Source: an uncultured Verrucomicrobiae bacterium (GTDB taxonomy: Bacteria; Verrucomicrobiota; Verrucomicrobiia; JADLBR01; CALLMV01). From it: a stretch of DNA of 64,000 nt. A program made the position numbers and the translations under genes. Of this stretch, positions 40,024 to 55,634 are shown in pieces. Every line of letters starts with the position of its first letter. Within the stretch, counting starts at the first letter, position 1. Where the stretch lies: assembly GCA_938005615.1 (NCBI GenBank), contig CALLMV010000023.1:1-64000 (forward strand), written 5' to 3'. Below the pieces are notes generated by a model, which saw nothing but the letters and a program-made list of their open reading frames with translations, was not told the origin of the DNA and searched no databases.

Positions 40024-40997
40024 AAAAGACAACCCTTGGTCCAGATTTTCTTGTGGGTTTGTTTGTGCTGTGTGGTCTAGCAGCCATAGCCGTTTTGATC
40101 ATCCTTCTGAGCGGCGCATCTACGGCTGATATTTCCGTCACGAGAATCACTGTCAAAATGGAAAGTGCAGATGGATTGATCCGGGGCACTAAGGTCATGA
40201 TGTCAGGGGTGCGCATTGGGCGTGTGATGTCCCATCCTGAACTCACACCTGATGGGCAGCGTGCCATTGTGAGGGTGGCTGTACAACAACCATTTAGAAT
40301 CCGGCAAGGCTCCAATTTTGTAGTGAAGCCAGAAGGTATTTTGGGAGACAGATTTGTGGAGGTCATCCCCCCAGATGATCCGGACGCCCCCTTTTTGAAC
40401 GATGGTGATATTGCTGAGGGCTCCCGGATGACTGGCCTAGGTGATCTGGCAGACACGGCTCAGGACGTTGTTGCCCGATTGAAACCCACTCTGGATAATG
40501 TCCAGTTGGCAAGCAAACGCTTGGATTCCATTTTGGCTAAGGTGGATGGGGAAGTTTTAACTGATGAGGCTACAGATTCGCTACGCAACACCATCAAAGA
40601 ACTCGGCGCCGGTGTTGATAAACTGAACGAGCTGATCCTGGGTGCCGGTCAAGTCGTTAACAACACACGCGATGCAACCGGCTCACTCAAATCAGCTATG
40701 GCCAGAGTTGATGAGCAATTGTTAGACGAGAGGACTATCAACCAATTAAAAAATGCTATTTCAGATTTGCAGAGCACAGTGGCGAATCTTCAGAGCTTCA
40801 CGGAAGGCCTGACTAAGGGCGAGGGGGTTATCGGTCGTCTAGCGAATGACAAAAAACTTGCTGATGACTTAGCTGCTTTCGTCCAGAATCTACGTCAGCG
40901 AGGTATACTTTTTTACGCCGACGTCGCGAGCCGCGACCAGCAACAATCAGAGCCCGCGCGCCCAACAGTTCGCCCGACTCAGTCCACTAGGAGGTAA
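40020..40997 (+). CDS. mlaD: MlaD/MCE domain protein
   Basis: FLVGLFVLCGLAAIAVLIILLSG TM, ADGLIRGTKVMMSGVRIGRV MCE motif, helical C-terminus. Confidence 0.9.
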   Translation: MKKTTLGPDFLVGLFVLCGLAAIAVLIILLSGASTADISVTRITVKMESADGLIRGTKVMMSGVRIGRVMSHPELTPDGQRAIVRVAVQQPFRIRQGSNFVVKPEGILGDRFVEVIPPDDPDAPFLNDGDIAEGSRMTGLGDLADTAQDVVARLKPTLDNVQLASKRLDSILAKVDGEVLTDEATDSLRNTIKELGAGVDKLNELILGAGQVVNNTRDATGSLKSAMARVDEQLLDERTINQLKNAISDLQSTVANLQSFTEGLTKGEGVIGRLANDKKLADDLAAFVQNLRQRGILFYADVASRDQQQSEPARPTVRPTQSTRR

Positions 40998-41074
40998 TTC
41001 ATCGAGATGTTTTCGGATTAGACTCCAGAAACGAAAGAACTTTTTTTTCTGCAGTTTGCGTTTAGCAATACGCC

Positions 41075-42058
41075 ATGCCGGCTGTGAACCATCTAGATGA
41101 ACCAATCACTGCATATATCCGGCGTGAGTTTGATACCTTTCCTGCGGATATGTCGGTGGGGGATGCACTCAAGAGTTTACGCAGCCGTGATGTTTCAGGT
41201 GCCATCCTATACTTTTACATCACCGACAAAGAGGACAAGCTGGTGGGCGTTGTACCTACGCGCAAGCTGCTTACATCTCCCGAGCACAGGCTCATGAGCG
41301 AACTGATGATACCCCGAGTGATTACCGTTCGCGATGATGCCTGCATTATGGATGCCTGTGAACTTTTTGTCATGCACAGGTTTTTGTCACTGCCGGTTGT
41401 GAATTCTGAAAAAAAAATGGTTGGGGTACTGGATGCTACAATCCTTTCTGATGAGATTTTCGACATTACGGAGAAACAGGCTGCGGATGAACTTTTTGAG
41501 GGAATCGGTGTGCGTGTGGATCAGATTAAGGACGGAACCCCCATCAAAGCTTTCCGCTTCAGATTCCCCTGGCTGATCGCCACCATAGCCAGCGGGCTTC
41601 TGTGTGCCCTGCTAGCCAGCGCCTATGAAGTCACTCTGGCTGAGAGCATAGTACTAGCGTTTTTCCTAACACTCATACTGGGATTGGGAGAAAGCGTCGC
41701 GATGCAATCAATGACGGTCACGATTCAGCAATTACGCGTTGCACGACCGACGTTTGCCTGGTTCGCTAAGACTTTTCGCCATGAATTAGCCACGGCGGGT
41801 TTACTCGGTGCAAGTTGCGGAATGCTTGTAGGTGGCGTTGTTTGGTTTTGGCGTAGCGCTCTTTGGGAAGGCGTGGCCATAGGCAGTAGCATTTTTTTTT
41901 CCATTATCTGCGCCTGTGCAGTTGGGCGAAGTGTTCCGACACTCCTGCATGCCATACGACTTGATCCAAAAATCTCCGCAGGTCCAATCACACTAGGCTT
42001 AGCAGACATCATTACGTTGGCGATTTATTTCAACAGTGCTGTCATTTTTCTTTCCTAA
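41075..42058 (+). CDS. CBS domain-containing MgtE-type magnesium transporter, short N-terminus
   Basis: Two CBS repeats, then multi-TM with FPWLIATIASGLLCALLASAYE and GLGESVAMQSMTVTIQQLR. Confidence 0.85.
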   Translation: MPAVNHLDEPITAYIRREFDTFPADMSVGDALKSLRSRDVSGAILYFYITDKEDKLVGVVPTRKLLTSPEHRLMSELMIPRVITVRDDACIMDACELFVMHRFLSLPVVNSEKKMVGVLDATILSDEIFDITEKQAADELFEGIGVRVDQIKDGTPIKAFRFRFPWLIATIASGLLCALLASAYEVTLAESIVLAFFLTLILGLGESVAMQSMTVTIQQLRVARPTFAWFAKTFRHELATAGLLGASCGMLVGGVVWFWRSALWEGVAIGSSIFFSIICACAVGRSVPTLLHAIRLDPKISAGPITLGLADIITLAIYFNSAVIFLS

Positions 42059-42105
42059 TGGAAACACCTAATCAAAATTTATCGGAGAAAACTTCGATAA
42101 AACTA

Positions 42106-42134
42106 TTGACAAATTACAAAATCTGACCACTATT
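42106..42134 (+). promoter_or_regulatory. candidate promoter for tRNA-Thr/tuf
   Basis: TTGACA at 42106-42111 with only a weak -10 match about 17 bp downstream. Confidence 0.4.
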
Positions 42135-42175
42135 CGCGGCTCTGATTCAAGCAGTGCTTGATGAAGAGACCGATC

Positions 42176-42248
42176 GCCCACGTAGCTCAGTTGGTAGAGC
42201 ACGTCCTTGGTAAGGACGAGGTCGTCGGTTCAATCCCGATCGTGGGCT
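42176..42248 (+). tRNA. tRNA-Thr(GGT)
   Basis: GCCCACG...CGTGGGC acceptor, anticodon arm CGTCC-TTGGTAA-GGACG, T arm GTCGG-TTCAATC-CCGAT. Confidence 0.95.
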
Positions 42249-42308
42249 TGAGCCGCTGCCAACCGCTGCGTAAGATCATAACAAAACTAAACTACAACAA
42301 TTAAAATT

Positions 42309-43502
42309 ATGGCCAAAGAAGCATTCCAAAGAGACAAACCGCACGTCAACATCGGTACAATAGGTCACGTAGACCATGGTAAAACCACACTAACGGCAGC
42401 CATTACCACAGTCCTTTCCAAAAAAGGTCTAGCGTCTGCAAAAAAATATGACGAAATCGACGCAGCACCCGAAGAAAAAGAACGTGGTATCACCATCAAT
42501 ACGGCGCACGTAGAATATATGACGGAAAACCGTCACTACGCACACGTAGATTGCCCTGGTCACGCCGACTACATCAAAAACATGATCACCGGTGCGGCTC
42601 AGATGGACGGCGCTATCCTCGTTGTAAGCGCCGCAGATGGCCCCATGCCTCAGACCCGCGAGCACATTCTCCTGGCCCGCCAGGTTGGTGTCCCAGCGCT
42701 GGTCGTGTTTCTCAACAAATGCGATATGGTGGATGATAAAGAGTTGCTAGAGCTCGTAGAGCTGGAAGTACGTGAGCTCCTTAGCTCCTACGAATTTCCG
42801 GGTGACGAAATTCCCATCATTCGTGGCAGCGCGGTAAAGGCCCTTGAAGCAGCAGACCCCAATCACCCAGATGCCAAATGCATCCTAGACCTCATGGAAG
42901 CTGTGGATAAATACATCCCTCTGCCAGAACGACCCAAAGATCAACCATTCCTTATGTCGGTTGAAGACGTATTTAACATTGAAGGTCGCGGCACCGTGGC
43001 TACCGGTCGTGTAGAGCGCGGCGTACTCAAGAAAAACGAAGAGGTAGAAATCGTTGGGCTTAGACCGACACAAAAGACGGTAGTTACAGACATTGAAATG
43101 TTTCGTAAGCTGCTCGACACTGCCGAGGCTGGCGATAACGTCGGCATTCTTCTACGCGGCATCAAGAAGACGGACATCGAGCGTGGTCAAGTAATTGCCA
43201 AGCCGGGTACCATCAAGCCTCACTCCAAGTTCAAAGCAGAAGTATACGTCCTGAGCAAAGAAGAAGGTGGTCGTCATACTCCATTCTTCTCAAACTACCG
43301 CCCGCAGTTCTTCTTCCGTACCACAGACGTCACCGGCATCGTCAAACTACCTGAAGGAGTCGAGATGGTTATGCCTGGTGACAACGTCGCCCTCGAAGTA
43401 GAACTCATCGCGCCCGTGGCTATGGAAAAAACCATGCGTTTTGCCATTCGTGAAGGCGGCCGAACCGTCGGTGCGGGACGTGTATCGGAAATTCTCGCCT
43501 GA
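42309..43502 (+). CDS. tuf: elongation factor Tu
   Basis: [33 protein letters not shown]. Confidence 0.99.
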   Translation: MAKEAFQRDKPHVNIGTIGHVDHGKTTLTAAITTVLSKKGLASAKKYDEIDAAPEEKERGITINTAHVEYMTENRHYAHVDCPGHADYIKNMITGAAQMDGAILVVSAADGPMPQTREHILLARQVGVPALVVFLNKCDMVDDKELLELVELEVRELLSSYEFPGDEIPIIRGSAVKALEAADPNHPDAKCILDLMEAVDKYIPLPERPKDQPFLMSVEDVFNIEGRGTVATGRVERGVLKKNEEVEIVGLRPTQKTVVTDIEMFRKLLDTAEAGDNVGILLRGIKKTDIERGQVIAKPGTIKPHSKFKAEVYVLSKEEGGRHTPFFSNYRPQFFFRTTDVTGIVKLPEGVEMVMPGDNVALEVELIAPVAMEKTMRFAIREGGRTVGAGRVSEILA

Positions 43503-43526
43503 TTTTGCTTCCAAAAACTTGGAGAA

Positions 43527-43555
43527 GCCTGCCAAGAGGCAGGCAATCCTTTTTG
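43527..43555 (+). terminator. Rho-independent terminator after tuf
   Basis: GCCTGCC-AAGA-GGCAGGC stem followed by AATCCTTTTTG. Confidence 0.75.
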
Positions 43556-43583
43556 TTGACAAATTAAATATTATCGTTAAAAG
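43556..43583 (+). promoter_or_regulatory. candidate sigma70-like promoter for tRNA-Trp/secE operon
   Basis: TTGACA, 16-bp spacer, TAAAAG; located directly after the tuf terminator. Confidence 0.5.
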
Positions 43584-43600
43584 TCTTGGTTCCTCAAAAA

Positions 43601-43673
43601 AGGAGAGTAGCTCAACTGGTAGAGCAGCGGTCTCCAAAACCGCGGGTTGCAGGTTCGATTCCTGTCTCTCCTG
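43601..43673 (+). tRNA. tRNA-Trp(CCA)
   Basis: AGGAGAG...CTCTCCT acceptor, GCGGT-CTCCAAA-ACCGC anticodon arm, T arm CAGG-TTCGATT-CCTG. Confidence 0.95.
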
Positions 43674-43692
43674 AAGAGGAGTAAATTAGAAA

Positions 43693-44043
43693 ATGCCACC
43701 AGAACAAACAGCAGAACAATTGGCCGACGCCGTGCAGGTTGTTGAAAAGTCGTGGTTTCAACAGCATATGGCTTCCATAATCCTATGGGGCATCATCCTG
43801 CTTATTTTGGCCTTCTTACTCATCACAAAGTGGGGCCCATTTGCAAAGTTCGTCCGGGAGACTCGTGTTGAGCTAAGCAAATGCTCTTGGCCTTGGGATT
43901 ACTCACTCCCTCCTTCAAAGCGCTATCAAGAGCTCATCACCTCTACTCTTATTGTCTTGGTCGGCATGATCCTGCTTGGCGGTTATACAAGCATTTTTGA
44001 CTTCCTCTTTGGTTCAGGAGCTAAGTGGCTGATGTCCCTCTAA
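43693..44043 (+). CDS. secE: preprotein translocase subunit SecE
   Basis: FVRETRVELSKCSWPWDYSLPPSKRYQELITSTLIVLVGMILLGGYTSIFDFLF; between tRNA-Trp and nusG. Confidence 0.92.
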   Translation: MPPEQTAEQLADAVQVVEKSWFQQHMASIILWGIILLILAFLLITKWGPFAKFVRETRVELSKCSWPWDYSLPPSKRYQELITSTLIVLVGMILLGGYTSIFDFLFGSGAKWLMSL

Positions 44044-44050
44044 ACGAAAA

Positions 44051-44671
44051 ATGGAAACTTCGACGACCAGCACGGAAAACGCAGAGCCTAAAGCACCGGC
44101 ACAGGAAAAACATCCTAATGCCGAAAAAGCCCATTGGTTTGCCATTCATATCCTTAGCGGCCAAGAGCAAAAAGTCAAAGAATCTCTCCTCCGGCGCCTT
44201 CAACAGGAAGAAATGACACCCTACATCCACGAAGTTGTGGTACCTACGGAGCGCGTCTCTGAAGTCAAGAAATCTAAGCGAGTCGAATCCGAACGCAGGC
44301 TCTATCCGGGCTATGTGTTCATCCTCGCTAACCTGCTTGATGAAAACAACAACATTATAGAAAAAACCTGGTACTACATTCGTGAGACACAAGGTGTAAT
44401 CGGCTTCGCCGACGGCCAAAGGCCAGTGCCCATGCGGCAAAAAGAAATCGAGGGCATCCTTTCTCAGATGAGACAGGGCGAAGAAAAGGTCGTACCTAAG
44501 ACATTGTTTGAAGTCGGCGATAAAGTCAAAGTCGGCGACGGCCCGTTTCTCAATCAGGATGGCGTTGTCGAATCTATTGACCAAGAACGCGGTAAACTCC
44601 AAGTTTCCGTGAGCATTTTCGGCCGCAGCACTCTTGTAGAACTCGAATATTGGCAAGTGGAGAAAACTTAA
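44051..44671 (+). CDS. nusG: transcription termination/antitermination protein NusG
   Basis: [55 protein letters not shown]. Confidence 0.97.
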   Translation: METSTTSTENAEPKAPAQEKHPNAEKAHWFAIHILSGQEQKVKESLLRRLQQEEMTPYIHEVVVPTERVSEVKKSKRVESERRLYPGYVFILANLLDENNNIIEKTWYYIRETQGVIGFADGQRPVPMRQKEIEGILSQMRQGEEKVVPKTLFEVGDKVKVGDGPFLNQDGVVESIDQERGKLQVSVSIFGRSTLVELEYWQVEKT

Positions 44672-44676
44672 AATTT

Positions 44677-45105
44677 ATGGCAAAAGAAGTCGTCGCAACC
44701 ATCCGTCTGCAAATCCCCGCTGGTCAGGCCAACCCGGCACCTCCCGTTGGTCCTGCACTCGGACAGCAAGGTGTTAACATCATGGCTTTCTGCAAGGATT
44801 TCAATGCCCGCACCCAAAAACAAGCGGGCGATATCCTTCCTGTCGTCATCACTGTTTACAAAGATAAAAGCTTTACATTCATCACCAAATCCCCACCTGC
44901 AGGAGTGTTACTCAAGAAAGCCGCTAAAATAGCATCTGGTTCTAAGGAGCCGAACAAAACAAAAGTCGGCAAAGTAACACGAGCACAAGTGATGGAAATC
45001 GTTAAACTGAAAATGCAGGACTTAAACACTGCTGACGAGGAGGCCGCCTTCAGAATGATCGCAGGTACTGCCCGTCAGGCAGGGATCGAAATCGTAGATA
45101 AATAA
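44677..45105 (+). CDS. rplK: 50S ribosomal protein L11
   Basis: [46 protein letters not shown]; start at Met10 of the ORF. Confidence 0.98.
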   Translation: MAKEVVATIRLQIPAGQANPAPPVGPALGQQGVNIMAFCKDFNARTQKQAGDILPVVITVYKDKSFTFITKSPPAGVLLKKAAKIASGSKEPNKTKVGKVTRAQVMEIVKLKMQDLNTADEEAAFRMIAGTARQAGIEIVDK

Positions 45106-45156
45106 CCCAAACGTGGGAGGGCCTTGCGGTCCGCTTGAACCACAGGAGAAAAACAA

Positions 45157-45858
45157 ATGCCAAGATTCAGAAGTAAGAGATACAAAGCGGTGTTAGACAA
45201 GTTGGGTGAGGACAAACCTCTCGACTTGGCCAGCGCTATCAAAAAAATTAAGGAGCTGCCGCCCGTGAAATTCGACCAGACGGTATCCCTTGCATTTAGC
45301 CTCACAGTGGATCCCAAACAAAGCGACCAAATGGTCCGCGGCACAGTGGGCCTACCCCACGGAAGTGGTAAAAACGTCCGCGTCCTTGTTTTTGCCAAAG
45401 GTGCAGCCGCCCAAGCTGCTAAAGACGCCGGTGCAGAATATGTTGGCTTTGAGGATCTCATCAAAAAATGCAACGAGGGCTTTACCGACTTCGACGTTGC
45501 CATCGCCACACCTGAAGCTATGACCGAAGTGCGTAAACTTGGTAAAGTGCTCGGCCCCCGAGGTCTTATGCCAAATCCCAAAACAGGAACCGTGACTGAC
45601 GACACCGCCCGCGCAGTCAAAGAATGCAAAGCCGGACGTGTCGAGTTCAAGCTCGATAAAAACGCCAACATCCAAGTTCCCTTTGGCAAGCTTTCATTTC
45701 ATGAAAAACAACTCATAGAAAATGGCGAAGCCGTGATTGATGCAGTCCTCAAAGCTCGCCCACCTGCTGCAAAAGGCGGCTACGTGCGTCGCGCTTCACT
45801 TGCAGCCACACAAACCCCGTCCATTACAATAGCCCTCGGTAAAACCACCAACCAATAA
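45157..45858 (+). CDS. rplA: 50S ribosomal protein L1
   Basis: FDQTVSLAFSLTVDPKQSDQMVRGTVGLPHGSGK, LGPRGLMPNPKTGTV. Confidence 0.98.
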   Translation: MPRFRSKRYKAVLDKLGEDKPLDLASAIKKIKELPPVKFDQTVSLAFSLTVDPKQSDQMVRGTVGLPHGSGKNVRVLVFAKGAAAQAAKDAGAEYVGFEDLIKKCNEGFTDFDVAIATPEAMTEVRKLGKVLGPRGLMPNPKTGTVTDDTARAVKECKAGRVEFKLDKNANIQVPFGKLSFHEKQLIENGEAVIDAVLKARPPAAKGGYVRRASLAATQTPSITIALGKTTNQ

Positions 45859-45864
45859 CACACC

Positions 45865-46380
45865 ATGAGACTCGGCAAATCCACACTCCTTGAAGAAGTC
45901 AAACAACGCGTTCAAAACACGCCCTATCTCATCCTCGCCAACTACAAAGGGATGACAGTTCCGGAATTCTCTGAACTACGTAAACGGCTACGCCCCACAG
46001 GAGCCAAATTCACAGTTGTTAAAAACACCATTCTGAAAATCGCCGCTAAAGACTCCGGCCTCCCCGAGTTCACCACCATGCTCGAAGGCCAAATCGCGAT
46101 GGTCGCTGGTTCCCAAGACGTCTGTGCCGCTGCAAAAGTCGTAAAAAACTTCAGTTCGGAATTCTCCAAACCCCTCATCAAGGGCGGAGTCCTCGACGGT
46201 GCCGTGCTTTCATCCGAACAAGTTTTGGCTCTTGCAGACCTCCCATCGCGCGAAGCACTACTTGGCCAAATTTTGGGACTATTGAACGCTCCTGCAACAA
46301 AGCTAGTCAGACTCATCGGCACACCCGGCGAAATGCTAGCAAGAGTCATACAAACCAACGCAGACAAACAGAAAGGCTAA
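45865..46380 (+). CDS. rplJ: 50S ribosomal protein L10
   Basis: NYKGMTVPEFSELRKRLRPTGAKFTVVKNTILKIA; between rplA and rplL. Confidence 0.96.
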   Translation: MRLGKSTLLEEVKQRVQNTPYLILANYKGMTVPEFSELRKRLRPTGAKFTVVKNTILKIAAKDSGLPEFTTMLEGQIAMVAGSQDVCAAAKVVKNFSSEFSKPLIKGGVLDGAVLSSEQVLALADLPSREALLGQILGLLNAPATKLVRLIGTPGEMLARVIQTNADKQKG

Positions 46381-46385
46381 ATATT

Positions 46386-46480
46386 TTCCCGCCCAAGCGG
46401 GAAGGGCAAACAATGTCGAAAACCACCAGACAACTAGTTCCGAAGCCCTTCGGAAATAATGCCCCCGCGGGTGCGGGAGC
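46386..46480 (+). promoter_or_regulatory. rplJ-rplL intergenic RNA with three consecutive hairpins
   Basis: TTCCCGC-CCAA-GCGGGAA (46386-46403), TTCCGAA-GCCC-TTCGGAA (46438-46455), GCCCCCGC-GGGT-GCGGGAGC with one mismatch (46461-46480). Confidence 0.65.
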
Positions 46481-46532
46481 CTATTGTTGGGGTCGCAGAC
46501 ACACAATCGCATAAAGCGGAAAAGGAAAAAAT

Positions 46533-46928
46533 ATGGCAGCAAACCTCGAACAAATCGTGGAACAACTCAGTGGACTTACCGTGCTAGAAGCCGCTGAACT
46601 CGTCAAACAACTTGAAACCAAATGGGGCGTGAGCGCCGCAGCGCCTGTCGCAGTGGCCGCCGCCGCTCCTGCCGCCGGAGCAGGCGCCGCAGCAGCCGCT
46701 CCCGCAGAGGAGAAGACCAGCTTCGATGTTATTCTTAAAGAAGCCGGTGCCAACAAAATCGGTGTCATCAAAGAAGTACGCGCTGTCGTACCTAGCCTTG
46801 GCTTAGCTGACGCCAAAGCACTCGTTGAAGGTGCGCCTAAAACCCTCAAAGAGGGTGTCGACAAAAAAGAGGCCGAAGAGATCAAGAAAAAGCTCGAAGC
46901 CGCCGGCGCAAAGGTCGAAATCAAATAA
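46533..46928 (+). CDS. rplL: 50S ribosomal protein L7/L12
   Basis: [49 protein letters not shown]. Confidence 0.98.
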   Translation: MAANLEQIVEQLSGLTVLEAAELVKQLETKWGVSAAAPVAVAAAAPAAGAGAAAAAPAEEKTSFDVILKEAGANKIGVIKEVRAVVPSLGLADAKALVEGAPKTLKEGVDKKEAEEIKKKLEAAGAKVEIK

Positions 46929-46944
46929 CTTTTGTTTCGGAACA

Positions 46945-46975
46945 CCATCCCGCCAACCAAACTTCGGCGGGATGG
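46945..46975 (+). promoter_or_regulatory. hairpin in rplL-rpoB spacer (candidate attenuator or RNase site)
   Basis: Perfect 10-bp stem CCATCCCGCC/GGCGGGATGG with 11-nt loop, no following T-tract. Confidence 0.6.
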
Positions 46976-47000
46976 CATCCGGCACAAAAATCGAAATAAT

Positions 47001-50000
47001 ATGGCAACAAAAACTAAAGGAAAAAATCAACGAATCACTTTCGGCCATCACAAAGAGGCGGTCGAAATACCCAATCTCATCCAAATTCAACTGGATTCAT
47101 ATCGCGATTTTCTGCAGCTAGACAAAGATCCCAAGCAGCGCACTTCCGATGGACTGCACGGAGTTTTCCAGGAGGTATTTCCGATTCAAAGTTACGATAA
47201 CAAAGTCAAACTCGAATACGTCAAATACGACATCGAAGATCCCAAAATTTCCGTTGCTCAATGCATGCGCGAAGGCCAGACATATTCCGCTGCACTTTAC
47301 GTCACGTTCCGCCTTCGCGATGAAAACGGAACTAAAGAAGAAAAAGTTTACATGGGCGAGATCCCTATGATGACCAGCTCCGGCACATTTGTCATCAACG
47401 GCGCGGAGCGTGTTGTCGTTAGCCAGCTACATCGCAGCCCTGGTATTTGCTTTGAAAGCGGCGTCCATACCAACGGAAAAATCCTTCACAGCTTCCGCCT
47501 GATTCCGGACCGCGGTAACTGGATGGAAGTAGCCTTCGATACCAACGACCTACTCTACGTTTTCCTAGACCGGCGCAAACGCCGCAGAAAGTTCCTCATA
47601 ACCACATTCTTGCGCGCTCTGGGCTACAGTTCAGACCGCGAGCTCATCTCCCTCTTCCACAATATCGAGACACTCAAACTCACTGGCAAACTCGACGAAG
47701 AAAGCATAGCCACTAAAGTCCTCATTGAAGACGTGCGCGACCCTCATAATCCCGAGATCGTCATCGCACGTGCCTTTGAACCGATGTCACAAACAACCGT
47801 ACGTCAACTCATCGAACTGGATATCGAAAAAGTCGATGTTGTCGACACCGCAAAAGACGACGCTATCATCAAATCCATCAAAAAGGACCCCACGCGTAAC
47901 ACAGATGATGCACTCAAAGATATTTATCGACGCCTCCGCCCAGGCGATCCTCCTACGGTCCCAAATGCCAAGGCCTTACTCAAACGCCTTTTCTTTGACC
48001 CCAAACGCTACGATTTGAGCCGAGTAGGGCGCTATAAAATCAATCAAAAACTCGGTCTCGATGTGGACATCAACACCCGTACCATCACCAACGAAGACAT
48101 CGTCGCTGCCACCAAATACCTCATCATGCTCAACCGTGGCGAAGGCACTGTGGACGATATTGACCACCTCGGCTCGCGTCGCGTCCGTACGGTAGGCGAA
48201 CTCCTCGCTAACCAGTGCCGCACTGGCCTCGCCCGCACAGAGCGTCTCGTTAAAGAACGTATGACACTTTTCGACGTTAACATCGAGGGCATGACTCCCC
48301 AGAAACTTATCAACCCCAAGGCCCTCTCCGCTGCCATCCGCGATTTCTTCACCCGCAGCCAGCTCTCCCAGTTCATGGACCAGATCAACCCGCTTGCGGA
48401 GATGACTCACAAGCGCCGCCTCTCTGCCCTCGGCCCTGGGGGTCTCTCACGCGACCGCGCCGGTTTCGAAGTACGCGACGTCCACCCCAGCCACTACGGC
48501 CGAATCTGCCCCATCGAAACGCCAGAAGGCCCCAACATCGGCCTCATCTCCTCCCTCTCCTGCTTTGCTCGCGTCAACGAATTTGGCTTTATCGAAACAC
48601 CTTACCGCAAAGTCGAAAACGGACGTCTCACTGGCAAAGTAGATTACCTCACCGGCGACCAGGAGGAAGAAATGGTCGTAGCGCAAGCCAACGTGCCGGT
48701 GGATGAACAAGGCAACCTCATCGGCCCGAAAGTCACCGTTCGCTATCGCGGAGACTTCCTTGAAGTCGAGCCCCATCGTGTCCATTACATGGACGTCTCC
48801 CCCAAACAACTCGTCTCCGTAGCTGCTTCTCTCATTCCCTTCCTCGAGCACGACGACGCAAACCGCGCCCTCATGGGCTCAAATATGCAACGTCAGGGCG
48901 TGCCCCTGCTTCGTACCGAAGCCCCTCTTGTCGGGACAGGTATGGAAGCCAAAGTCGCCCGCGATTCACGCTCAGTTGTCATTGCCGAAGCAGATGGCAT
49001 TGTGGCCTCAGTCACAGCTAACGAAATCATCATCACCGACGACGGCAAACTCCCCGAAACCAAGAAACTGAAACACGACCTCTCCAAAGGTATCCAATAT
49101 TATCAACTGGTAAAATTCCGCCGCAGTAACGCCGGCACCTGCATCAACCAAAAACCTCTCGTCTCCAAGGGGCAAAGTGTAAAACGAGGCGACGTACTTG
49201 CCGATGGCCCATGCACCGATCAAGGTGAACTCGCCCTCGGTAAAAACGTCCTTGTCGCCTTCATGTCTTGGAATGGCTACAACTTCGAAGACGCCATCCT
49301 CATCTCTGAAAAAATCGTCAAGGAAGACATCTACACCTCTATACACATCGAAGAGTTTGAGATCTCCGCCCGCGACACCAAGCTCGGCCCCGAAGAAATC
49401 ACCCGCGACATCCCCAACGTCAGCGAAGAAATCCTCAAAAACCTCGGGCCCGACGGCGTCATCCGCATCGGTGCTGAAGTCAAGCCCAACGACATCCTCG
49501 TAGGAAAAATTACCCCAAAATCCGAAACAGAACTTGCCCCCGAAGAACGCCTTCTCCGGGCCATCTTCGGTGAGAAAGCTGCCGACGTCAAAGACTCCTC
49601 CCTGCGCGTCCCCTCCGGAGTTTACGGAATCGTCATGGACGTCAAGGTCTCCTCCAACCTCACCAAAAAACAAGAAAAACTTAAACTCTCACCAGCAGAA
49701 GCCAAGCGCCAAATCAAGGAAATCGAAGAGGAGTACGACAAGCGCACTGCAGAGCTCAAAGAAAAGCTCACCGACGCCCTGGCAAACGTGTTGCTCGGTG
49801 AAAAAATCCCGCTCGACGTCCTCAATGCGGAAACCGGTGAGATCATCATCCCCGCCAACCGCAAAATCACAAAAACTCTCCTTGCCAACCTAGCGGACGC
49901 CTACGCCCACATCGAAATCGAGCCCTCCCCTATCCGCATCAAAATTCGCGAAATCATCTCCCAGTTTGAAAGCAAATTCGAGCAAATCGCTAATGAAAAA

Positions 50001-50852
50001 ATGATGCAGATTGACCGCATCGAAAGCGGTGACGATGTGGACCCCGGCATCATCAAACAAGTCAAAGTCTACGTCGCCAGCAAACGCAAATTGGGAGTCG
50101 GCGACAAAATGGCCGGACGCCACGGCAACAAAGGTGTCGTCGCCAAAATCGTTCCCGAAGAGGACATGCCCTTCCTCCCTGACGGCACACCCGTTGAAAT
50201 CGTCCTCAACCCCCTCGGTGTGCCCTCGCGCATGAACGTCGGCCAAGTTCTGGAGACCCACCTCGGCATCGCCGCCAAAATTCTAGGCTTCAAAGTTGCC
50301 ACACCCGTTTTCGATGGCATTGAAGAAAACCAAATCCGCGAATTCCTCCGTCAAGCCAAGGAAAAAGAGCCCCTCTTCTGCTCCGATGAAGAAGGCAAAA
50401 ACTACCTTTACGATGGACGCACCGGCGAGCGTTTCGACCAGCGCGTCGTCGTTGGCTACATCTACATGATGAAACTCAACCACCTCGTCGCCGACAAAAT
50501 CCACGCTCGTGCCGTCGGCCCCTACTCCCTCGTTACCCAGCAGCCACTGGGCGGCAAGGCCCAGTTCGGCGGCCAACGCTTCGGCGAAATGGAAGTCTGG
50601 GCACTCGAAGCCTACGGTGCCGCATACACCCTGCAGGAACTCCTCACCGTCAAATCCGACGACGTCCCCGGCCGCACAAAAATCTACGAAAGCATCGTTC
50701 GCGGCGATAACTACCTCCAAGCCGGAACGCCAGAATCCTTCAACGTGCTCATTAACGAAATGAAAGCCCTTTGCCTCGACGTCAAAGTCGGTAAACGCAC
50801 CGAACGCAAAATAGACATCCGTCCACCCGAGGAGAGCATTCTCCAAAGCTAA
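47001..50852 (+). CDS. rpoB: RNA polymerase beta subunit
   Basis: Full-length; [58 protein letters not shown]; start at ATG 47001. Confidence 0.99.
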   Translation: MATKTKGKNQRITFGHHKEAVEIPNLIQIQLDSYRDFLQLDKDPKQRTSDGLHGVFQEVFPIQSYDNKVKLEYVKYDIEDPKISVAQCMREGQTYSAALYVTFRLRDENGTKEEKVYMGEIPMMTSSGTFVINGAERVVVSQLHRSPGICFESGVHTNGKILHSFRLIPDRGNWMEVAFDTNDLLYVFLDRRKRRRKFLITTFLRALGYSSDRELISLFHNIETLKLTGKLDEESIATKVLIEDVRDPHNPEIVIARAFEPMSQTTVRQLIELDIEKVDVVDTAKDDAIIKSIKKDPTRNTDDALKDIYRRLRPGDPPTVPNAKALLKRLFFDPKRYDLSRVGRYKINQKLGLDVDINTRTITNEDIVAATKYLIMLNRGEGTVDDIDHLGSRRVRTVGELLANQCRTGLARTERLVKERMTLFDVNIEGMTPQKLINPKALSAAIRDFFTRSQLSQFMDQINPLAEMTHKRRLSALGPGGLSRDRAGFEVRDVHPSHYGRICPIETPEGPNIGLISSLSCFARVNEFGFIETPYRKVENGRLTGKVDYLTGDQEEEMVVAQANVPVDEQGNLIGPKVTVRYRGDFLEVEPHRVHYMDVSPKQLVSVAASLIPFLEHDDANRALMGSNMQRQGVPLLRTEAPLVGTGMEAKVARDSRSVVIAEADGIVASVTANEIIITDDGKLPETKKLKHDLSKGIQYYQLVKFRRSNAGTCINQKPLVSKGQSVKRGDVLADGPCTDQGELALGKNVLVAFMSWNGYNFEDAILISEKIVKEDIYTSIHIEEFEISARDTKLGPEEITRDIPNVSEEILKNLGPDGVIRIGAEVKPNDILVGKITPKSETELAPEERLLRAIFGEKAADVKDSSLRVPSGVYGIVMDVKVSSNLTKKQEKLKLSPAEAKRQIKEIEEEYDKRTAELKEKLTDALANVLLGEKIPLDVLNAETGEIIIPANRKITKTLLANLADAYAHIEIEPSPIRIKIREIISQFESKFEQIANEKMMQIDRIESGDDVDPGIIKQVKVYVASKRKLGVGDKMAGRHGNKGVVAKIVPEEDMPFLPDGTPVEIVLNPLGVPSRMNVGQVLETHLGIAAKILGFKVATPVFDGIEENQIREFLRQAKEKEPLFCSDEEGKNYLYDGRTGERFDQRVVVGYIYMMKLNHLVADKIHARAVGPYSLVTQQPLGGKAQFGGQRFGEMEVWALEAYGAAYTLQELLTVKSDDVPGRTKIYESIVRGDNYLQAGTPESFNVLINEMKALCLDVKVGKRTERKIDIRPPEESILQS

Positions 50853-50902
50853 GACCCTGATAATGCCGCAAGCCGAAAAACCCACATATCCAAGCTAAAA
50901 AT

Positions 50903-55075
<4,173 letters not shown>

Positions 55076-55134
55076 CAACCCTGCAGCAAACAGGCATAGC
55101 TGAAGACGTTAAATAATTTTGAAATAACTAAATC

Positions 55135-55150
55135 ACTATATTGATATAGT
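55135..55150. repeat. AT-rich palindrome downstream of rpoC
   Basis: ACTATAT-TG-ATATAGT perfect 7-bp inverted repeat. Confidence 0.5.
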
Positions 55151-55291
55151 GTGATATACTAATATAGTAATATTTTTTTGTCGTGAACCTGTTCCTGTTT
55201 TCGGAAAAAGATTATCTAACCCTTCGCATGACGTAGAATCATTGCTGGGTTAATTTTCAGATCATCTTACGTTTTGTAATTGGAGATCGGT

Positions 55292-55314
55292 TTTCCCCAC
55301 CCGCGTGGGGATGG
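55292..55314 (+). repeat. solitary type I-E-like CRISPR repeat, copy 1
   Basis: TTTCCCCACCCGCGTGGGGATGG; CCCCAC/GTGGGG stem and GGGGATG tail resemble I-E repeats. Confidence 0.6.
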
Positions 55315-55430
55315 CCGCAGAACGCATATTTTGTGATCAAGCAATAAAAACAGCAGGCAAGCCGTAAGCGTTTCATCTGCTGCAGAGGGGTTGGGTCACA
55401 AAATTCAATGCGGCAGATACATTAGATGAG

Positions 55431-55634
55431 TTGATGAGGCCTAACGTTATTGGCTGGTTATTGAACGCAGTGCGCCCCTTGAGGTGGAGATCCCGTCCTG
55501 CTGAAAAAATGATCTTCCGGGCTGATCTCGATCAATTTGACGAACCACTCACCCGTTTCGCCTTTATGGACAAAAATAACAATGAACGCCCTCAGGTAAA
55601 GAAGCTAAATGAGATAGGAGAATTATGGACATAG
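55431..55634 (+). CDS. small hypothetical ORF, possibly a gene fragment
   Basis: 67 aa ORF; overlaps the next ORF by 10 bp. Confidence 0.3.
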   Translation: MMRPNVIGWLLNAVRPLRWRSRPAEKMIFRADLDQFDEPLTRFAFMDKNNNERPQVKKLNEIGELWT

